64,000 nt of DNA, from positions 80,511,126-80,575,125 of the forward strand of contig NC_067473.1 of NCBI RefSeq assembly GCF_947179515.1. The letters run 5' to 3'. The notes under the pieces were generated by a model. The model saw only the letters and a list, made by a program, of their open reading frames with translations, did not search any database and was not told where the DNA came from. The translations under genes and the position numbers were made by a program. Origin of the DNA: Apodemus sylvaticus. Taxonomy: Eukaryota > Chordata > Mammalia > Rodentia > Muridae. This document shows positions 34,613 to 45,870 of this stretch, in pieces; position 1 is the stretch's first letter, and each line of letters opens with the position of its first letter.

Positions 34613-34849
34613 TTTTCCAGTTCTCAGCCCCCAACATACCTGTTGCCATTGACAACATCTCCCTCAACTTTTCCCCTCAGCCTTCCTCTCCTCTCCACAA
34701 TGGCTGAATGGCACTGCCTTTGACCATGGTGTGATTATACAGCCCTTGATATTGACACCAGGGATCCAGTGGTGACAACTCCGGCTGAATCCTTACAGAT
34801 GGCTCAAAGTTAGTGAGACAAATGGAAACTATGGTGTTCAAATGGTGAT
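34613..34849. other. Short unique spacer
   Basis: Sequence between the pyrimidine tract and the DNA-transposon remnant; nothing recognised. Confidence 0.4.
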
Positions 34850-35020
34850 TTTTTTTCCCATGGGGCATTTAGCAATGTCTATAGACATTTGGGTTGTTAG
34901 GAAGGGACTTTTCTCCTGGTACCTACTGAAGAGAGGAAAAGGCTCCTGCTGCATATCTTAGGATGCACATCCTGCAACAACAGATTGTCCAGCCCTCAAA
35001 TACCGAGGGTGCGGAGGCTT
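34850..35020 (+). mobile_element. Ancient hAT-Charlie-type (MER20/MER5-like) remnant
   Basis: The blocks catttagcaatgtctatagacatttgggttgt, ggtacctactgaagag, tcctgctgcatatcttaggatgc and acaacagattgtccagcc follow an old eutherian non-autonomous DNA transposon. Subfamily uncertain. Confidence 0.5.
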
Positions 35021-35609
35021 TCTGGGGGGCTGGTAGTCATCACTGCAGGGAGAATGACAGGAGAATCTGGCATATGGAGTCTACTCAAGACTTTCTATGC
35101 CAACATGCAATACAGAAAGCTGAAGGGCCACTCTCTTAGAACAACAGACATTATTCTAGGGGTCACTGAATGCCATCAGTGGGAGTTGGAGCCTTATAAT
35201 AAGTGGATGACTCCAATCAGTCTCTGGCTTGAATCAGTTATTGACTGGACCGCTATGGAGACTATACTGGTCTGTGATGATACTTCCAAAATAAACTGGG
35301 ATTAACCATATTTATTTATTTTATGAAACAAATATGTTGGATATACATCTTAAGACTATTCTGAAATGTTATCGTTCTTTTCTTCATGGTCAGTACTGTG
35401 GTTTGTGTAGTGTCCCTCAAAGGCATCCATATATTAAGAGCTGTTTCTCAGCCTGCCATGCTGGACAGGGGTAGAATCCCTAGGAACTGGGATTCAGTGG
35501 AAGAACTTTGATTCCCTGGATTGGCAGGGCGGGGTTGCTCTTGTTCTCTGGTTTCCTGGCTACCAAGTGGTGAGCAGAGTTCCAGTCCCCACTTGATCTC
35601 CCCTTTCTA
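35021..35609. other. Intergenic, no clear feature
   Basis: It includes a 106-codon open frame (34985-35305) without any recognisable domain. Bases 35390-35580 may be a decayed LTR. Confidence 0.4.
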
Positions 35610-35740
35610 GTTCTCTCCAAATCCACGAATTATCTATTCTATTCCCTTTCCTAGGGAAATCTATCGGTACTCCTAACTCTGTAACTAACTTCTGTGGCTC
35701 CATGGATTGTAGCTTGGTTATCGTTGACTTAACAGCTACT
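35610..35740 (-). mobile_element. L1 fragment, antisense
   Basis: It shares attatctattctattccctttc, ctctgtaactaa, tctgtggctccatggattgtag and gacttaacagc with the antisense L1 at 30120-30250, so it is a second copy of the same L1 region. Confidence 0.65.
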
Positions 35741-36834
35741 GAAATTTTTTAACAGTAGAGTTTTCATTAGCCTGGCAGAATTCATCCACTGATTTCACAT
35801 TTAATAGTTCTTTACCATGTCTTATAGTCTTCTAAGAAGTGACCATCTTCTATGAGATTCAATACTGATATTATATCTTTAGTAGTTTTTGAAATGTTAT
35901 TATATTTCATAATTTTCTATTCCAATTGATGCTGCTCTAAAGAAATAAAATAAAAAATTTCAGAAAATGGCCATCATAAATGTACAAAATTACTTATACT
36001 TTTAGATGTTTTTCTTGACACAATCATGCCATCTGCAAATAATCATTTATCAAAATGGAAAATTATAGTTAAAACAATACAGAGTCTCTAGAATTGTTCT
36101 CATGGTCTGCCAGTCCCAGAACTTAATGATTCTGTTTTCAAACTGTACTCATATTAATTCCTTGTAAGTTTCTTTGACTCTTACACAGTCGTCTGTATTT
36201 TTCTGACTACTCTGGATTTATTTCCCGCTGTCTTTGTTAATTCACTTGTGGTGAATCCCCTCTGTGGAATTCCCCCAGTTTTCAATGTCTGAAGTGTCTT
36301 TTTAAAACTTTCAAGAACATTTGTCAGGACACAACTCTAGAATGTTCTTGCTAATGTGTGGCACTCACGATTCCACCACTTTCAACAGAAATAACTGTTT
36401 CTCACGGCTTCTTTGAAGAAACTGTGCACGTCCCCTTTCGATACTTGAAACACATTTAAACTAATTGTTTATGTCTTATTCAACACGTTTGCCATGGAAG
36501 TTCTAATTTTTTAATTAAGATTTCTTTCTTGGGTACATAATGTTTCTTATGTATGTGGCTTAATGTTGCTGAAATATCATAAGATGGGACCAGACCCATA
36601 GAATCTCTGAAAAGTCAAAGAAAGACAGAACCAAAGCTTCACCAATTGAGTAGCCACCAAACCCACAGAGCCGCAGACTTTCTGACAGGGTAAGGAAAAT
36701 GAAACAATTCTTTAAGCATTTTTCATAAGGTCTAGAAGCAGCTTGTAGGTAGGTGCACATACATGTGTGCGTGCGTGTGTGTGCATGCGTGCGTGTGTGT
36801 GTGTGCTTTCATGTGCATGTGTGTCCATTCTTTT
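35741..36834. other. Intergenic, no clear feature; (TG)n at the end
   Basis: AT-rich, possibly decayed L1. A gtgcgtgcgtgtgtgtg tract occupies about 36765-36808. Confidence 0.4.
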
Positions 36835-37340
36835 TGTTACTTGTGTTGAAGTCCTTGATTCATTTGCAGCTGAGTTTCGTGTAGAACAAGAAATAGACAT
36901 CTAGTTTCACTCTTCTACGTGTAGCTATGCAGTGTTACTGACATCTTGCTGAAGACACTATCTTTACGTATATTTTGGCCTCTCTGTCAAAAATCAGGCA
37001 TTTTTCGGTACATGGACACATATGTGGGTACTCAGCTCTGTTGTGTTGATCAGTGTGACAATCATGTCAACGGCATGTTGTTTTTATAACTATTACCACG
37101 ATGCGTAGTATAACTTACAATCACAAATGGTGATAGCCCCAGCAGCTCTTTTATTGTTCAGGATTGGTTTGATTGTCTTGAATTTATTTGTGGTTCCATA
37201 TAAAATTTAAAATTATTTTTTCACTTTGGGAAAGGACTATGCAGAAATGTTGATGGCGATGGTGTTGAATTTGTAATTGTTTTCTGTAGGATGGCCATTT
37301 TCTCAATATTAATCCTACCAATTCATGAGCACAGGAGGGT
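36835..37340 (-). mobile_element. Old L1 ORF2 fragment, antisense
   Basis: It contains the antisense ORF2 landmarks ttgattcatttgcagctgag, gttcaggattggtttg and aggatggccattttctcaatattaatcctacc. The frame is destroyed. Confidence 0.7.
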
Positions 37341-37349
37341 TTTCTATCT

Positions 37350-38965
37350 TCTGATTTTTCTTCATTTTCTTTCCTTTTTATTGGTTATTTTATTTCTTTA
37401 CATTTCAAATGTTATCCCCCTTCCCAGTTTCCCCTGCACAAGCCCCCATCCCCTCCTCTCTCCCCCTGCCTCTATTAGGGTGTTGGCTCACCTGCCCACC
37501 CACTCCTGCCTCAGTACCTAGCATTTTTTCTATACTGGGTCATCAAGCTTCCACGGGACCAAAGGCCTCCCCTCCCAGTGATGCCAGATAAGGCAATCCT
37601 CTGCTACATATGTAGCTGGAGCCATGGGTAGCCCCTGTGTACTCTTTGGTTGGTGATTTAGTCCCTGGGAACTTTGGGGGGTCTGGTTGGTTGATATTGT
37701 TCTTCCTATGAGGTTGCAAACCCCTTCAGCTCCTACAGTCCTTGCCCTAACTCCTCGATTGGGCTCCTCATTTTCAGCCCAATGTTTGTCTGTGTACACC
37801 CGCATCCGTATTGGTCCGGCTCTGGCAGAGCCTCTCAGGAAACAGCCATACTGGGCTCCTGTCAATAAGCACTTCTTGGCATCAGCAATAGTGCCTGGGT
37901 TTGGTGTCAGCAGATCCGATGGATCCCGAGGTGGGGCAGTCTCTGGATGGCATTTTCTTCAGATTCTGCTCCACTCTTTGTCCCTGAATTTTCTTTTGAC
38001 AGGAGGAATTCTGGACTAATATTTTTGAGGTAGGTGGGTGGCCCCATCCCTCAACTGGGGGCAGTGCCTATCCACTGGATATGGTCTCTACAGGTTCTCT
38101 CTTCCCTTTGTTGGGTATTTTGGCTAAAGACCTTCCTGTTGGGTCCTGGGAATCTCTTGGGTCTCAGGCACCTGGGACTTTTTAGTGGCTACCCCCAGTT
38201 CCCCGTCCCCCACTGCCACACACCTCCTTTCAAATTCCTGACCCTCTGTATTTCTCTCCCATCTTCTCCTGTGTCTGAACTGGCCTCCTTTTCCCCTCCC
38301 CCTCCTCTCTCCCTTCCAGATCCCTTTCTTTCTCTACTTCCTGGAGATTATTCTTTTCTCTCTACTTAGTAGGACTGTAGCATCCACACTTTGGTATGAT
38401 CTTCTTCCTTCTTGGGTTTCATATGGTCTATGAATTATATCGTGGGTACTCTGGGCTTCCTTTTTAGTTAATATCCACTTACCAGTGAGTACATACCATG
38501 TGTGTTCTTTCATGACTGGGTTACCTCAGTCAGGATATTTTCAAGTGCCATCTATTTGCCTGCAAATTTCATGAAGCTATTGTTTTTAATAGCTCAGTAA
38601 TACTCCATTGTGTAAATGTACTACATTTTCTGTATCCATTCCTCTGTTGAGGGACAGATACCTGGGCTGTTTCCAGCTTCTGGATATTATAAATAAGGCT
38701 ACTATGAACATAGTGGAGGATGTGTCCTTGTTATATGTTGGAGAATCTTTTGGGTATATGCCCAGGAATTGTATAGCTGGGTCCTCAGGTAGAACTATTT
38801 CTTATTTTCTGAGGAGCCTCCAGACTGATTACCAGAGTGGTTGTACCAGCTTGCAATCTTATCAGCAATGGAGGAATGTTCCCCTTTCTCTACATCTTCA
38901 CCAGCAACTGCTGTCACCTGAGGTTTTGATCTCAGATAATCTGACTAGTGTGAGGGGGAATTTGT
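37350..38965 (-). mobile_element. Younger L1 3' UTR plus ORF2 end, antisense
   Basis: Antisense L1 3' end with ttatttctttacatttcaaatg, then gatgccagataaggcaatcctctgc, then tggtttggtgtcagc-type sequence, then ORF2-end landmarks tgtttttaatagctcagtaatactccattgtgtaaatg and aaataaggctactatgaacatag. It is about 1.6 kb, 5'-truncated and better preserved than the neighbouring L1 at 36835-37340, into which or beside which it inserted. The open frames at 37530-38369 fall inside it. Confidence 0.85.
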
Positions 38966-39009
38966 ATGTAATTGGAGAATTTGAAAAAGTAAATGCTAAA
39001 AATATATGA

Positions 39010-39190
39010 TGTATGTGTGCACATATGACGTATGCAGGCATGTGTGGCAGTGTGTGTAGGCAGGTCAAAGGACAACTTGGTGGATTTGGTTCTTCTTTCC
39101 ATCTTTATGTGGCTTCTGAGGTTGAACTTGGGAACTCTGGCCTGTGCAGCAAGCACAGTTACCTGCTGAGCTATCTTGCTGACCCAGATA
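39010..39190 (-). repeat. B3-type SINE, antisense
   Basis: The order gcaggcatgtgtggcagtgtg, caggtcaaaggacaacttgg, ggttgaacttgggaactctgg and gctgagctatcttgctgacc is the complement of a B3 element. Confidence 0.75.
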
Positions 39191-39464
39191 AATTTATTTG
39201 ACCCAGGGACTGATATGTACATTCATCTACACTTTGTTTTATATGAACTGGATGGACACTTGTGTGATTTTTTTCCCATTGCTACAAAGTGTTTATGATT
39301 CTTGTGTCTACGTTGACCATTCTGATCTCTGCCTTAAAGGGAGGCACAAGAGCATGAATATAGGAATCTTGACCTTGTAGGACTGTCTTCATACCAGAAG
39401 TATGGTCTTATTTGCACATAATTCTGCCATATAATTCTGACTAACATGAACATAACTGACTAAC
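39191..39464. other. Intergenic, no clear feature
   Basis: Short unique sequence between SINE and old L1. Confidence 0.4.
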
Positions 39465-39760
39465 ATATTTGAAATAGCAAAAGATTGGAATGAATCTAAA
39501 TGTACATGAATACAGAGCAGTTAAATAAGTTATGACACATCTTTAATAAAACATCATAGCAACTAAAAATAATTAGGTAGCTTTCTGTGTGCTAACTTGG
39601 AACTATTCCAAGAGTTAGAGAGAAAAGCACGGTGTTGAAATGAGAAAGCACGGTACTGCTGATGTTGTTTGCATGAAGAAAGAGAACGTGGGCATGTTTT
39701 TATGAGCACTAAAAGTGTTTTTAGAATATGTACAAATATGTAAAAGTTCCTAATGTCTAG
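39465..39760 (+). mobile_element. Mammal-wide L1 (L1M-type) 3' ORF2 remnant
   Basis: The order gaaatagcaaaagattgg, atctaaatgtacatgaat, gttaaataagttatgacacatc, attaggtagctttctgtgtgc and gagaaaagcacggtg follows the end of ORF2 in old mammalian L1 elements. Confidence 0.6.
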
Positions 39761-39859
39761 AATAGGCCCTTTTGAGGAATGCAGTAAGTTCTCTGAGGAC
39801 CAAGACCAAGCAACTCTCAGTATTCACCTTGTGAATCCTTTGGATATCCTGTTTTGGAT

Positions 39860-40870
39860 GTGTGCTACTCATTTAAAAGTGTAAAGAAGATGTACCTGAA
39901 GTGCAAACATAAGAGTTCTATGGAAAGCCGGTTGGATGGTGTTTTGCTGGGGCAAGCACTTAAAGAAATGTTTAGCTGAAGCAGACACAGGTGAAAGAAT
40001 GTTCTGCTAAAGCAAACATGTGAGAGGACACATGATGAAGGATTCTTTACTAACAATACACATGTATTGGTTTGCCTTACATCGCGTAGATGAGCTACAT
40101 TTGTCTTGAGAAAGGAGCTTCAGTGGGGAAGTACCTCCATGAGATCCAGCTGTGGAGCATTTTCTCAATTAGTGATGGGGGGGTGGTGAGGACCCCTTGT
40201 GGGTGGTACCATCTCAGGGCTGGTAGTCTTGGGTTCTATAAGAAAGCAAGCTGTGCAAGCCAAGGGAAGCAAGCCAGTAAGTAACATCCCCCCATGGCCT
40301 CTGCATCAGCTCCTGCTTCCTGATCTGCTTGAGTTCCAGTCCTGACTTCCTTTGAAGTCATGGAAGTGTAAGCTGAATAAAACCTTTCCTCCCCAACTTG
40401 CTTCTTGGTCATGATGCTTGTGCAGGAATAGAGACCCTGACTAAGACAGAGGCTATGTATATCTTGCTTATAGAGCTAGCTGTATAATGCTTGTGGGTCT
40501 TTGCTGATCTTTACTTTACTGAGGCAGAGAAAACTACTCCTGGTATTCCTCCTTCTGGTCCCTCCTACTGACTCGAGCTGAGGCTGAGGCCTGGCTGTCT
40601 CTGCAAGGTTGCTCTGCTGCTGAGGATTCGTGTTTGCTATCCTGACTCTACTGGTTTATCTGTGAAGTATTTACGAGTAGATAAAGCTGCTGCTACTAAC
40701 CTGTGAACTGAACTGCTGATTTCCAGACAACACAGATGGGAATTGCTCCAAAGAACCTTTCAAAACAAGCCCACTTCCCTGATATCCTTTCTTTCCCACT
40801 GCCTTTGGTGGGTGGTGGGCTAAAACAGAGATTAAAACATTTAAGAGCTATCATTAAAATAGGTTTTTAA
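39860..40870 (+). mobile_element. LTR of a BglII-type rodent family, split by a second LTR
   Basis: The left part (39860-40119) has gctggggcaagcacttaaagaaatg and gctaaagcaaacatgtgag. The right part (40448-40870) has gataaagctgctgctac, gaactgaactgctgattt, tttcccactgcctttggtgggtggtgggct and aaaataggttttt. The copy at 45225-45870 carries matching right-end blocks without the insertion. I infer one LTR interrupted at about 40120-40447. Family name from memory; non-coding. Confidence 0.5.
40120..40447 (+). mobile_element. MaLR-like LTR inserted into another LTR
   Basis: It has the blocks catgagatccagctgtgg, attttctcaattagtgatg, cttgggttctataagaaagc and ggcctctgcatcagctcctgc. It contains an AATAAA at 40376-40381 (gctgaataaaacc) and ends catgatgcttgtgcaggaatagagaccctgactaagaca. 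This is the well-known 3' part of a common rodent LTR. Its complement is seen, more decayed, at 24815-25055 and 25971-26310. Confidence 0.65.
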
Positions 40871-41132
40871 AAAATTAAAGTTACATGTACTTTAAAAGAA
40901 ATTATGAGAATGAAGACACAGCTCCGAGGTAGAGTGCACAACACCCTGTGTTCAACTCAAAATCAATCAGTTGACCAATAAGCAAATCAAATGGGAATGT
41001 TGCCATCCTCTAGAGAAGCGACTTGTCCTTGGAGCATTGCTAAACTGTTTATTTGCTTTGTTTAAAAGAACTATGTTTTATTAGATATACATTTTATATA
41101 ATTTTAAGTGCAAACTTTTATTTTGTATGATA
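40871..41132. other. Short unique or decayed spacer
   Basis: AT-rich; nothing recognised. Confidence 0.4.
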
Positions 41133-41500
41133 TGTGTTAATTATTTGTTGCTATACTAAACTGCCTGAGATAATCAGCTTATAAAGAGAGACAGTTCATT
41201 CAGGCCCACACTTTGGGAGGTTCAAGCTGTTGGCTTGATGGCTTTGGACCTGTGCTGAGGTAGCAATCATGGTGGGAACATAATATGGTGGAGCAGAACC
41301 TCTCACTCAGAGCCAAAGGGCAAATGAAAAGGGAGGAGAAAGTCCATAGGTTTCCGCACTGCACTGAAAGAGTTCCTGCCTACTGACCCGGAAACCCTGC
41401 CAAGCTCCACTTCTGGTTGTCTCCACAGTTCCCAGTATCATCACATTGAAGCCCAACTCACTCTGAGGACCAGGTACATGGAGCTTTGTATAACGTTCAA
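41133..41500 (-). mobile_element. Possible old LTR, antisense
   Basis: The opening ttaattatttgttgctatactaaactgcctgag, the block gtagcaatcatggtgggaac and the end cccagtatcatcacattgaagcc have the layout of an antisense MaLR-type LTR. Highly diverged, so only a possible call. Confidence 0.35.
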
Positions 41501-41654
41501 GATCCAAAGCATGGTGGCATCAAACATTGCGCATATCTTCATAAGGTCTTTGAAATTGTTGCTTAAACATTTTGGTTGGCATTTTGTTTTGTCTAGGTGC
41601 TATAATTCGCTTAACTCTGCCTTCAGAGTTAGTTGCTTATATTTTAAAGATTTA

Positions 41655-42275
41655 ATTATTTATTATTTTAATTTTTATTCACTTTACATCCTGATCACAG
41701 CCCCTCCCTCTTCTCTTCCCAGTCCCACTCCTACAAATACCTCCCTCCATTGCTGCCTCCCCTTCTCTGAGGAGAAGGGAGCCCCCCTCCTTGGTTACCA
41801 TCCCACCTTGAGACTTCTAGTCCTAGCAGGTCTAGGCATATCCTCTCCCAGTGAGGCCCAATCAGGCAGTCCAGGTATGGGGAAGAGGGGCCAATGGCAG
41901 GGAAAAGAGACTGAGACTATTCCATGTTACACTTATTAGGGAGCCCACATGAACACCAAGCTGTACATTTGCTATAAATGTGTAGGGAGTTTAGGTCCAG
42001 TTTCTATATGCTCCCTGGTTGGTGATCCATGGTCCCAGGTGAGTTGGCTTTCTGAGTCTTCTTATGGTTGTCCTTGGCCCCTCCAGATTTCTCAGTTCTA
42101 TCCCTGATGTTTGGCTGTGGGCCTCTGCATCTGCCTCCATCCACTGCTGGAAGAAGTCCCTCAGGAGACAGTTATGCTAGGTTCTTGTCTGTGAGCATAG
42201 TGGAGTGTCATTAATAGTGTCAGAGGTTGGCTCTCTCACATAGGATGGGTCTCAAGTTGGGGCAGTCATTGGCTG
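41655..42275 (-). mobile_element. L1 3' UTR, antisense
   Basis: It starts tttaattatttattattttaatttttattcactttacatcctgatc and continues through cagtgaggcccaatcaggcagtcc, ggttggtgatccatgg and ggctgtgggcctctgcatctgc, the antisense 3' UTR of a murine L1 family. Different subfamily from that at 37350-38965. Confidence 0.75.
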
Positions 42276-42292
42276 GCTATTTTATTTTATTG

Positions 42293-42513
42293 CACTGGTT
42301 CTCAACCTTCCTAATGTTGCAAATTTTTAATACAGTTTCTCATGCTGTGGTTGACCCCCAACCATAACATTATTGCTACTACATAACTATCATTTTACTA
42401 CTGTTATGAATCATAATGTAAGTATCTGTGTTTTCCGATGGTCTTAAGTGAACCCTTGAGAAAGGGTGTTCAATCTTCCAAAGGGGTCATGACTCACAGG
42501 TTGAGAACCACTG
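42293..42513 (-). mobile_element. URR1-type hAT MITE with 8-bp target duplication
   Basis: A complete 221-bp element. Its ends, cactggttctcaacctt and aggttgagaaccactg, are inverted repeats. Internal blocks include catgctgtggttgacccccaaccataac, gaatcataatgtaagtatctgtgttttccgatgg and ccaaaggggtcatgactcac. Flanks ttttattg (42285-42292) and ttttaatg (42514-42521) are an 8-bp target duplication with one difference, as expected of hAT transposition. It encodes no transposase. Confidence 0.88.
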
Positions 42514-42521
42514 TTTTAATG

Positions 42522-43660
42522 TCTGATGTAGTTGTAAACACTGTTGTGGATGTTCCTACATTTGCTTCATATAATTATCTCTAATATGCAGTGATTATTT
42601 GGTAAGGTTCAAAACACTGTGAAGAGTTGAGGAATGGTCAGAAATGAGTGCAGACCATCCTCTGAGATTCCTAAATAGGCACAGAGATTTCCACTCGATC
42701 GAACCTTCCTCTGTAGGGTAAAGCAAACAGAAATGCTGCTCTTTAAGTATATGTACAGTGAAAATTGAACTCACAGGAAATAGTGTACTTTAAGAATCAT
42801 TAATTATTACCTAATTACTTGCACCACTGTGGCATGGACAGAAAAATACTCTGTGATGATGAAGTTGTCAATTATAGTTGATAATTAAGGGGCCAGGTGC
42901 ATGTTTAACGTAACAAGATAAATATCTGCCCAGATGTTGTTTGTCTGCTGCTTCATTACCAGGTAGCTTAGAAGATTTTCACAAACTAGAAAGGCTGGTA
43001 AATCTGTAACCTTCTGCACTAAGAACCTTTAAGAAATTTATGACTATAGGCAAAACTTACTGAATGAGGAGGGTCATGAGATTTCCAGGAGAGCTGAAGG
43101 AAGCCAACATCTTTGCACTGATGCTGCTTTTGCATTTGCTGGGTATAAAAAGGTCAAAAGGCAGGAACCCAGGACTAGGGAGTTTGTCTCCTTATGACAG
43201 AGACAGGGAAATGCAAGATTTTAAATCCTAGTCCTAGAAGAGATAGCAAAGATCCAATTCCTGTCTGACCATCCCAAGGATTCCAAGATCTTTGCAAGGG
43301 TTTAGACTGGCAGAACTGTAATAAGATAACCTGAGTTAAAGGGGACTCTGGGAGGAAATGGCAGTGGAGGGAGCAATGGATGTCTGATCATGTGATTCCT
43401 TGGCTTTGTTTTCTAGGGCTAAAATGAAATGTCCCAGACTGGGTGGCTGAATGGATATTTGGAGATCAGAAGACCAAGGAGAAGGAAGGTACTGGTGTTG
43501 CTGGTATTTTCTGAGACATCCCTCCATAGCTGGTACTTAGCTCCCACTCTGTCTTTGCATGTTCCTTTGTTCATGAAAATTTCATGCATTTTCTCTTCAG
43601 AGTACAGTAGTCACACAAGATTAGGGTTCCATTCTTATAATTTTGGTTGTGAGGCTAGCC
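42522..43660. other. Unique block, candidate conserved non-coding sequence
   Basis: About 1.1 kb without a recognisable repeat. Bases 42790-43000 hold several TAAT/ATTA words (cattaattattacctaattac, tgataattaagg), GATA words and an E-box (cagatg). It is a candidate enhancer by composition only. A short antisense SINE end (ggctgggccatctctccagc) follows at about 43665-43690. Confidence 0.3.
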
Positions 43661-43690
43661 TTTAATGGCTGGGCCATCTCTCCAGCTCTA

Positions 43691-44303
43691 GGGTCCCATT
43701 TTTTCTGATATCACTTATTCGTAATTATATCATTCAAGTACTATCTCCAAATAGTAATATTTAGCACTTTAGCATATAAGTTTGGTGGATACCATACTCA
43801 TGGTTGGATACAATTTAATTCATAGCCTTTTTCCTTGAGACTCTCCTATAGGACTTTTGTGGTAGTTCCTTTGTGGTAGTTCCATGCAGCCTTTCACATG
43901 TCTCCTAACAGTCTACTTTTGTATGATTCCCTGTAGTCATGTTGGTGTGTCTAACACCAATCCTACTCCCTCCTGGCCTCTGTGATGACTGTACTGTCTT
44001 TTAGGCTACTACAGAGCTAGCTTCTTCACTGCTGCTCCATTACTCTAGTTCAAAGAGCTTTTGTCATTATCGTTATAAAATACAATTTGTCATTGTTCCC
44101 CTTACTTCCTCACAAGGCTTTATCATCTTTCTATACAACACTCAAGTCTTAAATTAATTATATAACTAAATATAGACACATTTTCTTATTTCCACCAGTT
44201 TAGAATAGCAACTTATATTAAGTCAGGTGTATTGTGTTGGAAGATGTTTTCAAATAAATCAAAGCAGAAGTAATTTTCTGTCAAGAGATGTTCATGAAAA
44301 AAT

Positions 44304-44305
<2 letters not shown>
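43691..44305. other. Intergenic, no clear feature
   Basis: AT-rich. A small duplication (tttgtggtagttcc twice) lies at about 43856-43883. Confidence 0.4.

Positions 44306-44349
<44 letters not shown>
44306..44349 (+). repeat. (AG)n microsatellite
   Basis: About 21 AG units. Confidence 0.97.
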
Positions 44350-44351
<2 letters not shown>

Positions 44352-44379
44352 CAGAGCTCAGTGGTTAAGAGCACTGCTG

Positions 44380-44485
44380 ACTGTTTTTGTAGAACACTGA
44401 GGTTCCTAGTCTGAGTTCCCAGTACACAGATGGTGGTTTGAATATGCTTGGCTCAGGGAGTGGCACTATTAGGAGGTGTGGCCTT
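44380..44485 (+). repeat. Left arm of a long inverted repeat (SINE end plus LTR start)
   Basis: It reads gtagaacactgaggttcc, gtctgagttcccagtac, tggtggtttgaat, then gcttggctcagggagtgg and aggaggtgtggcc. Its reverse complement recurs at 44938-45048 with very few differences plus one small gap. The second half is the start of the same LTR family seen antisense at 21398 and 22718; the LTR-like match runs on to about 44640. Confidence 0.85.
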
Positions 44486-44680
44486 GTTGGAGTGGGTGTG
44501 GCCTTGTCAGAGGAAGTTATGCCATTGTGGGCATAGGCATAGAGGAGACTAGACTGCCTGAAATAGCCACAGCATAATTGTCTGGCCAATTGGCTTTAAC
44601 TGTGGTGAAGTGCTCCCTCCAGAATGAAGAATCTACCAGAAAAACAAAAACAAAAACAATAAACTAAAAACAAAAACTCA

Positions 44681-44745
44681 AAACCAAACCAAACCAAACC
44701 AAACCAAACCAAACCAAACCAAACCAAACCAAACCAAACCAAAAA
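44681..44745 (+). repeat. (AAACC)n repeat
   Basis: About 12 aaacc units after an A-rich lead-in (44640-44680). Confidence 0.97.
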
Positions 44746-44754
44746 ACACCCATG

Positions 44755-45215
44755 TGAAAGAGCTAGGATAGCTAAGGCAACTCAGAACAAAATGACACTG
44801 TTGGAGATAGCACCACACCTGTCTTCAAGTTATATCATAGCTCCACAGTAATAAAAATGGCATGGTGTTGGCACAAAAACAGACACATAGACCAGTAGAA
44901 CAGAATGGAAGATCCAGATAGATGTCCATGTCGCTATAAGGCCACACCTCCTAATAGTGCCACTCCCTGAGCCAAGCACATTCAAACCACCACACCAGCT
45001 ATGTACTGGGAACTCAGACTAGGAACCTCAGTGTTCTACAAGAACAGTTTTGACAAAGATGTCAACAATAAATGTTGGAATAAAGACATATCTTCAACAA
45101 AAGGTGCTGAGAAACACGACTTTTAACATGCAGAAAAATGAAGCTAGATCTTTATCTTTGACCCTGTACAAAACTCAGTTACAAATGGATCAAAGACCTC
45201 AACATTAGACCTGAA
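44755..45215 (+). mobile_element. L1 ORF2 fragment, sense, interrupted
   Basis: Bases 44755-44935 match sense ORF2 (gcacaaaaacagacacatagaccagtagaacagaatgg). Bases 45049-45215 continue it (ttgacaaagatg, caacaaaaggtgctgag, acaaatggatcaaagacctc). The right arm of the inverted repeat sits between the two halves, so it was inserted into, or replaced part of, this L1. The frame is broken. Confidence 0.7.
44938..45048 (-). repeat. Right arm of the long inverted repeat
   Basis: Reverse complement of 44380-44485: aaggccacacctcctaatag through caaaccaccacaccag to ggaacctcagtgttctac. Differences are a few substitutions and a gap of about 5 bases near the centre. Confidence 0.85.
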
Positions 45216-45224
45216 GTGGACATT

Positions 45225-45870
45225 TTTGGTTTCTTTGAAGACTTAGTTGTGTCATGTGATGTTTTTCTGGAAACTGTCTTATAAGAGTTGCTGAAACAGA
45301 TACCTGGAAGGATATTTTGCTGAGAACAGACACGTGTGTTTTCTAGAAAAGGATCAGGTAATGTTTTGCCAGATTGGATGCTTGAGAGGGCATGTGGTAT
45401 TTGGAGAGGATATAAATATAAACCAATAGACAGTGGGTGCTCTGTATGGTACTGGTTCACCTTGCCACTCTTTGCTGGTCATTGTTTGTCATGACTTCAT
45501 AGAAAGAAATGCCACCAAAAAACTTCTGATGGTGTTCTGGTGGCTTTTTGCTGCTTCCGTGGGCTTGGGCTGTTTGGTAGAGCCTCATAGTTTCTTCTGC
45601 ATAGAACAGCTGTTGCGGATTCATGAATGGTGTTTGTGAGTGGATCAAGCTGCTGCTGCTGATTGCTGTGAACTGAACTTTTGATATCTTGACAACAAAG
45701 ACCGGCTTTGCTCCAAATAATTTTTTTCCAAACAGATCCACATTCTCCTTTACTTGATTAACCTTTCCTTTCCACTCCCTCTGATGGGTGATGGGCTAGA
45801 AAGTTAAAGTATTTAAGAACACTTATTAAAAGTAGGTTTTGAAAACTATAAGCCTACAACAGTCCTAGAC
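45225..45870 (+). mobile_element. LTR of a BglII-type rodent family, uninterrupted copy
   Basis: It shares gctgctgctgctgat, gtgaactgaact, ttgctccaaa, tttccactccctctgatgggtgatgggct and aaaagtaggtttt with the split copy at 39860-40870. A tataaatataaa segment at 45410-45421 could be an LTR TATA region. Non-coding. Confidence 0.5.

Noticed and set aside
37291..39009. Several plus-strand frames over 100 codons
   Set aside because: They are the antisense side of an L1 3' UTR and ORF2 end, not host genes.
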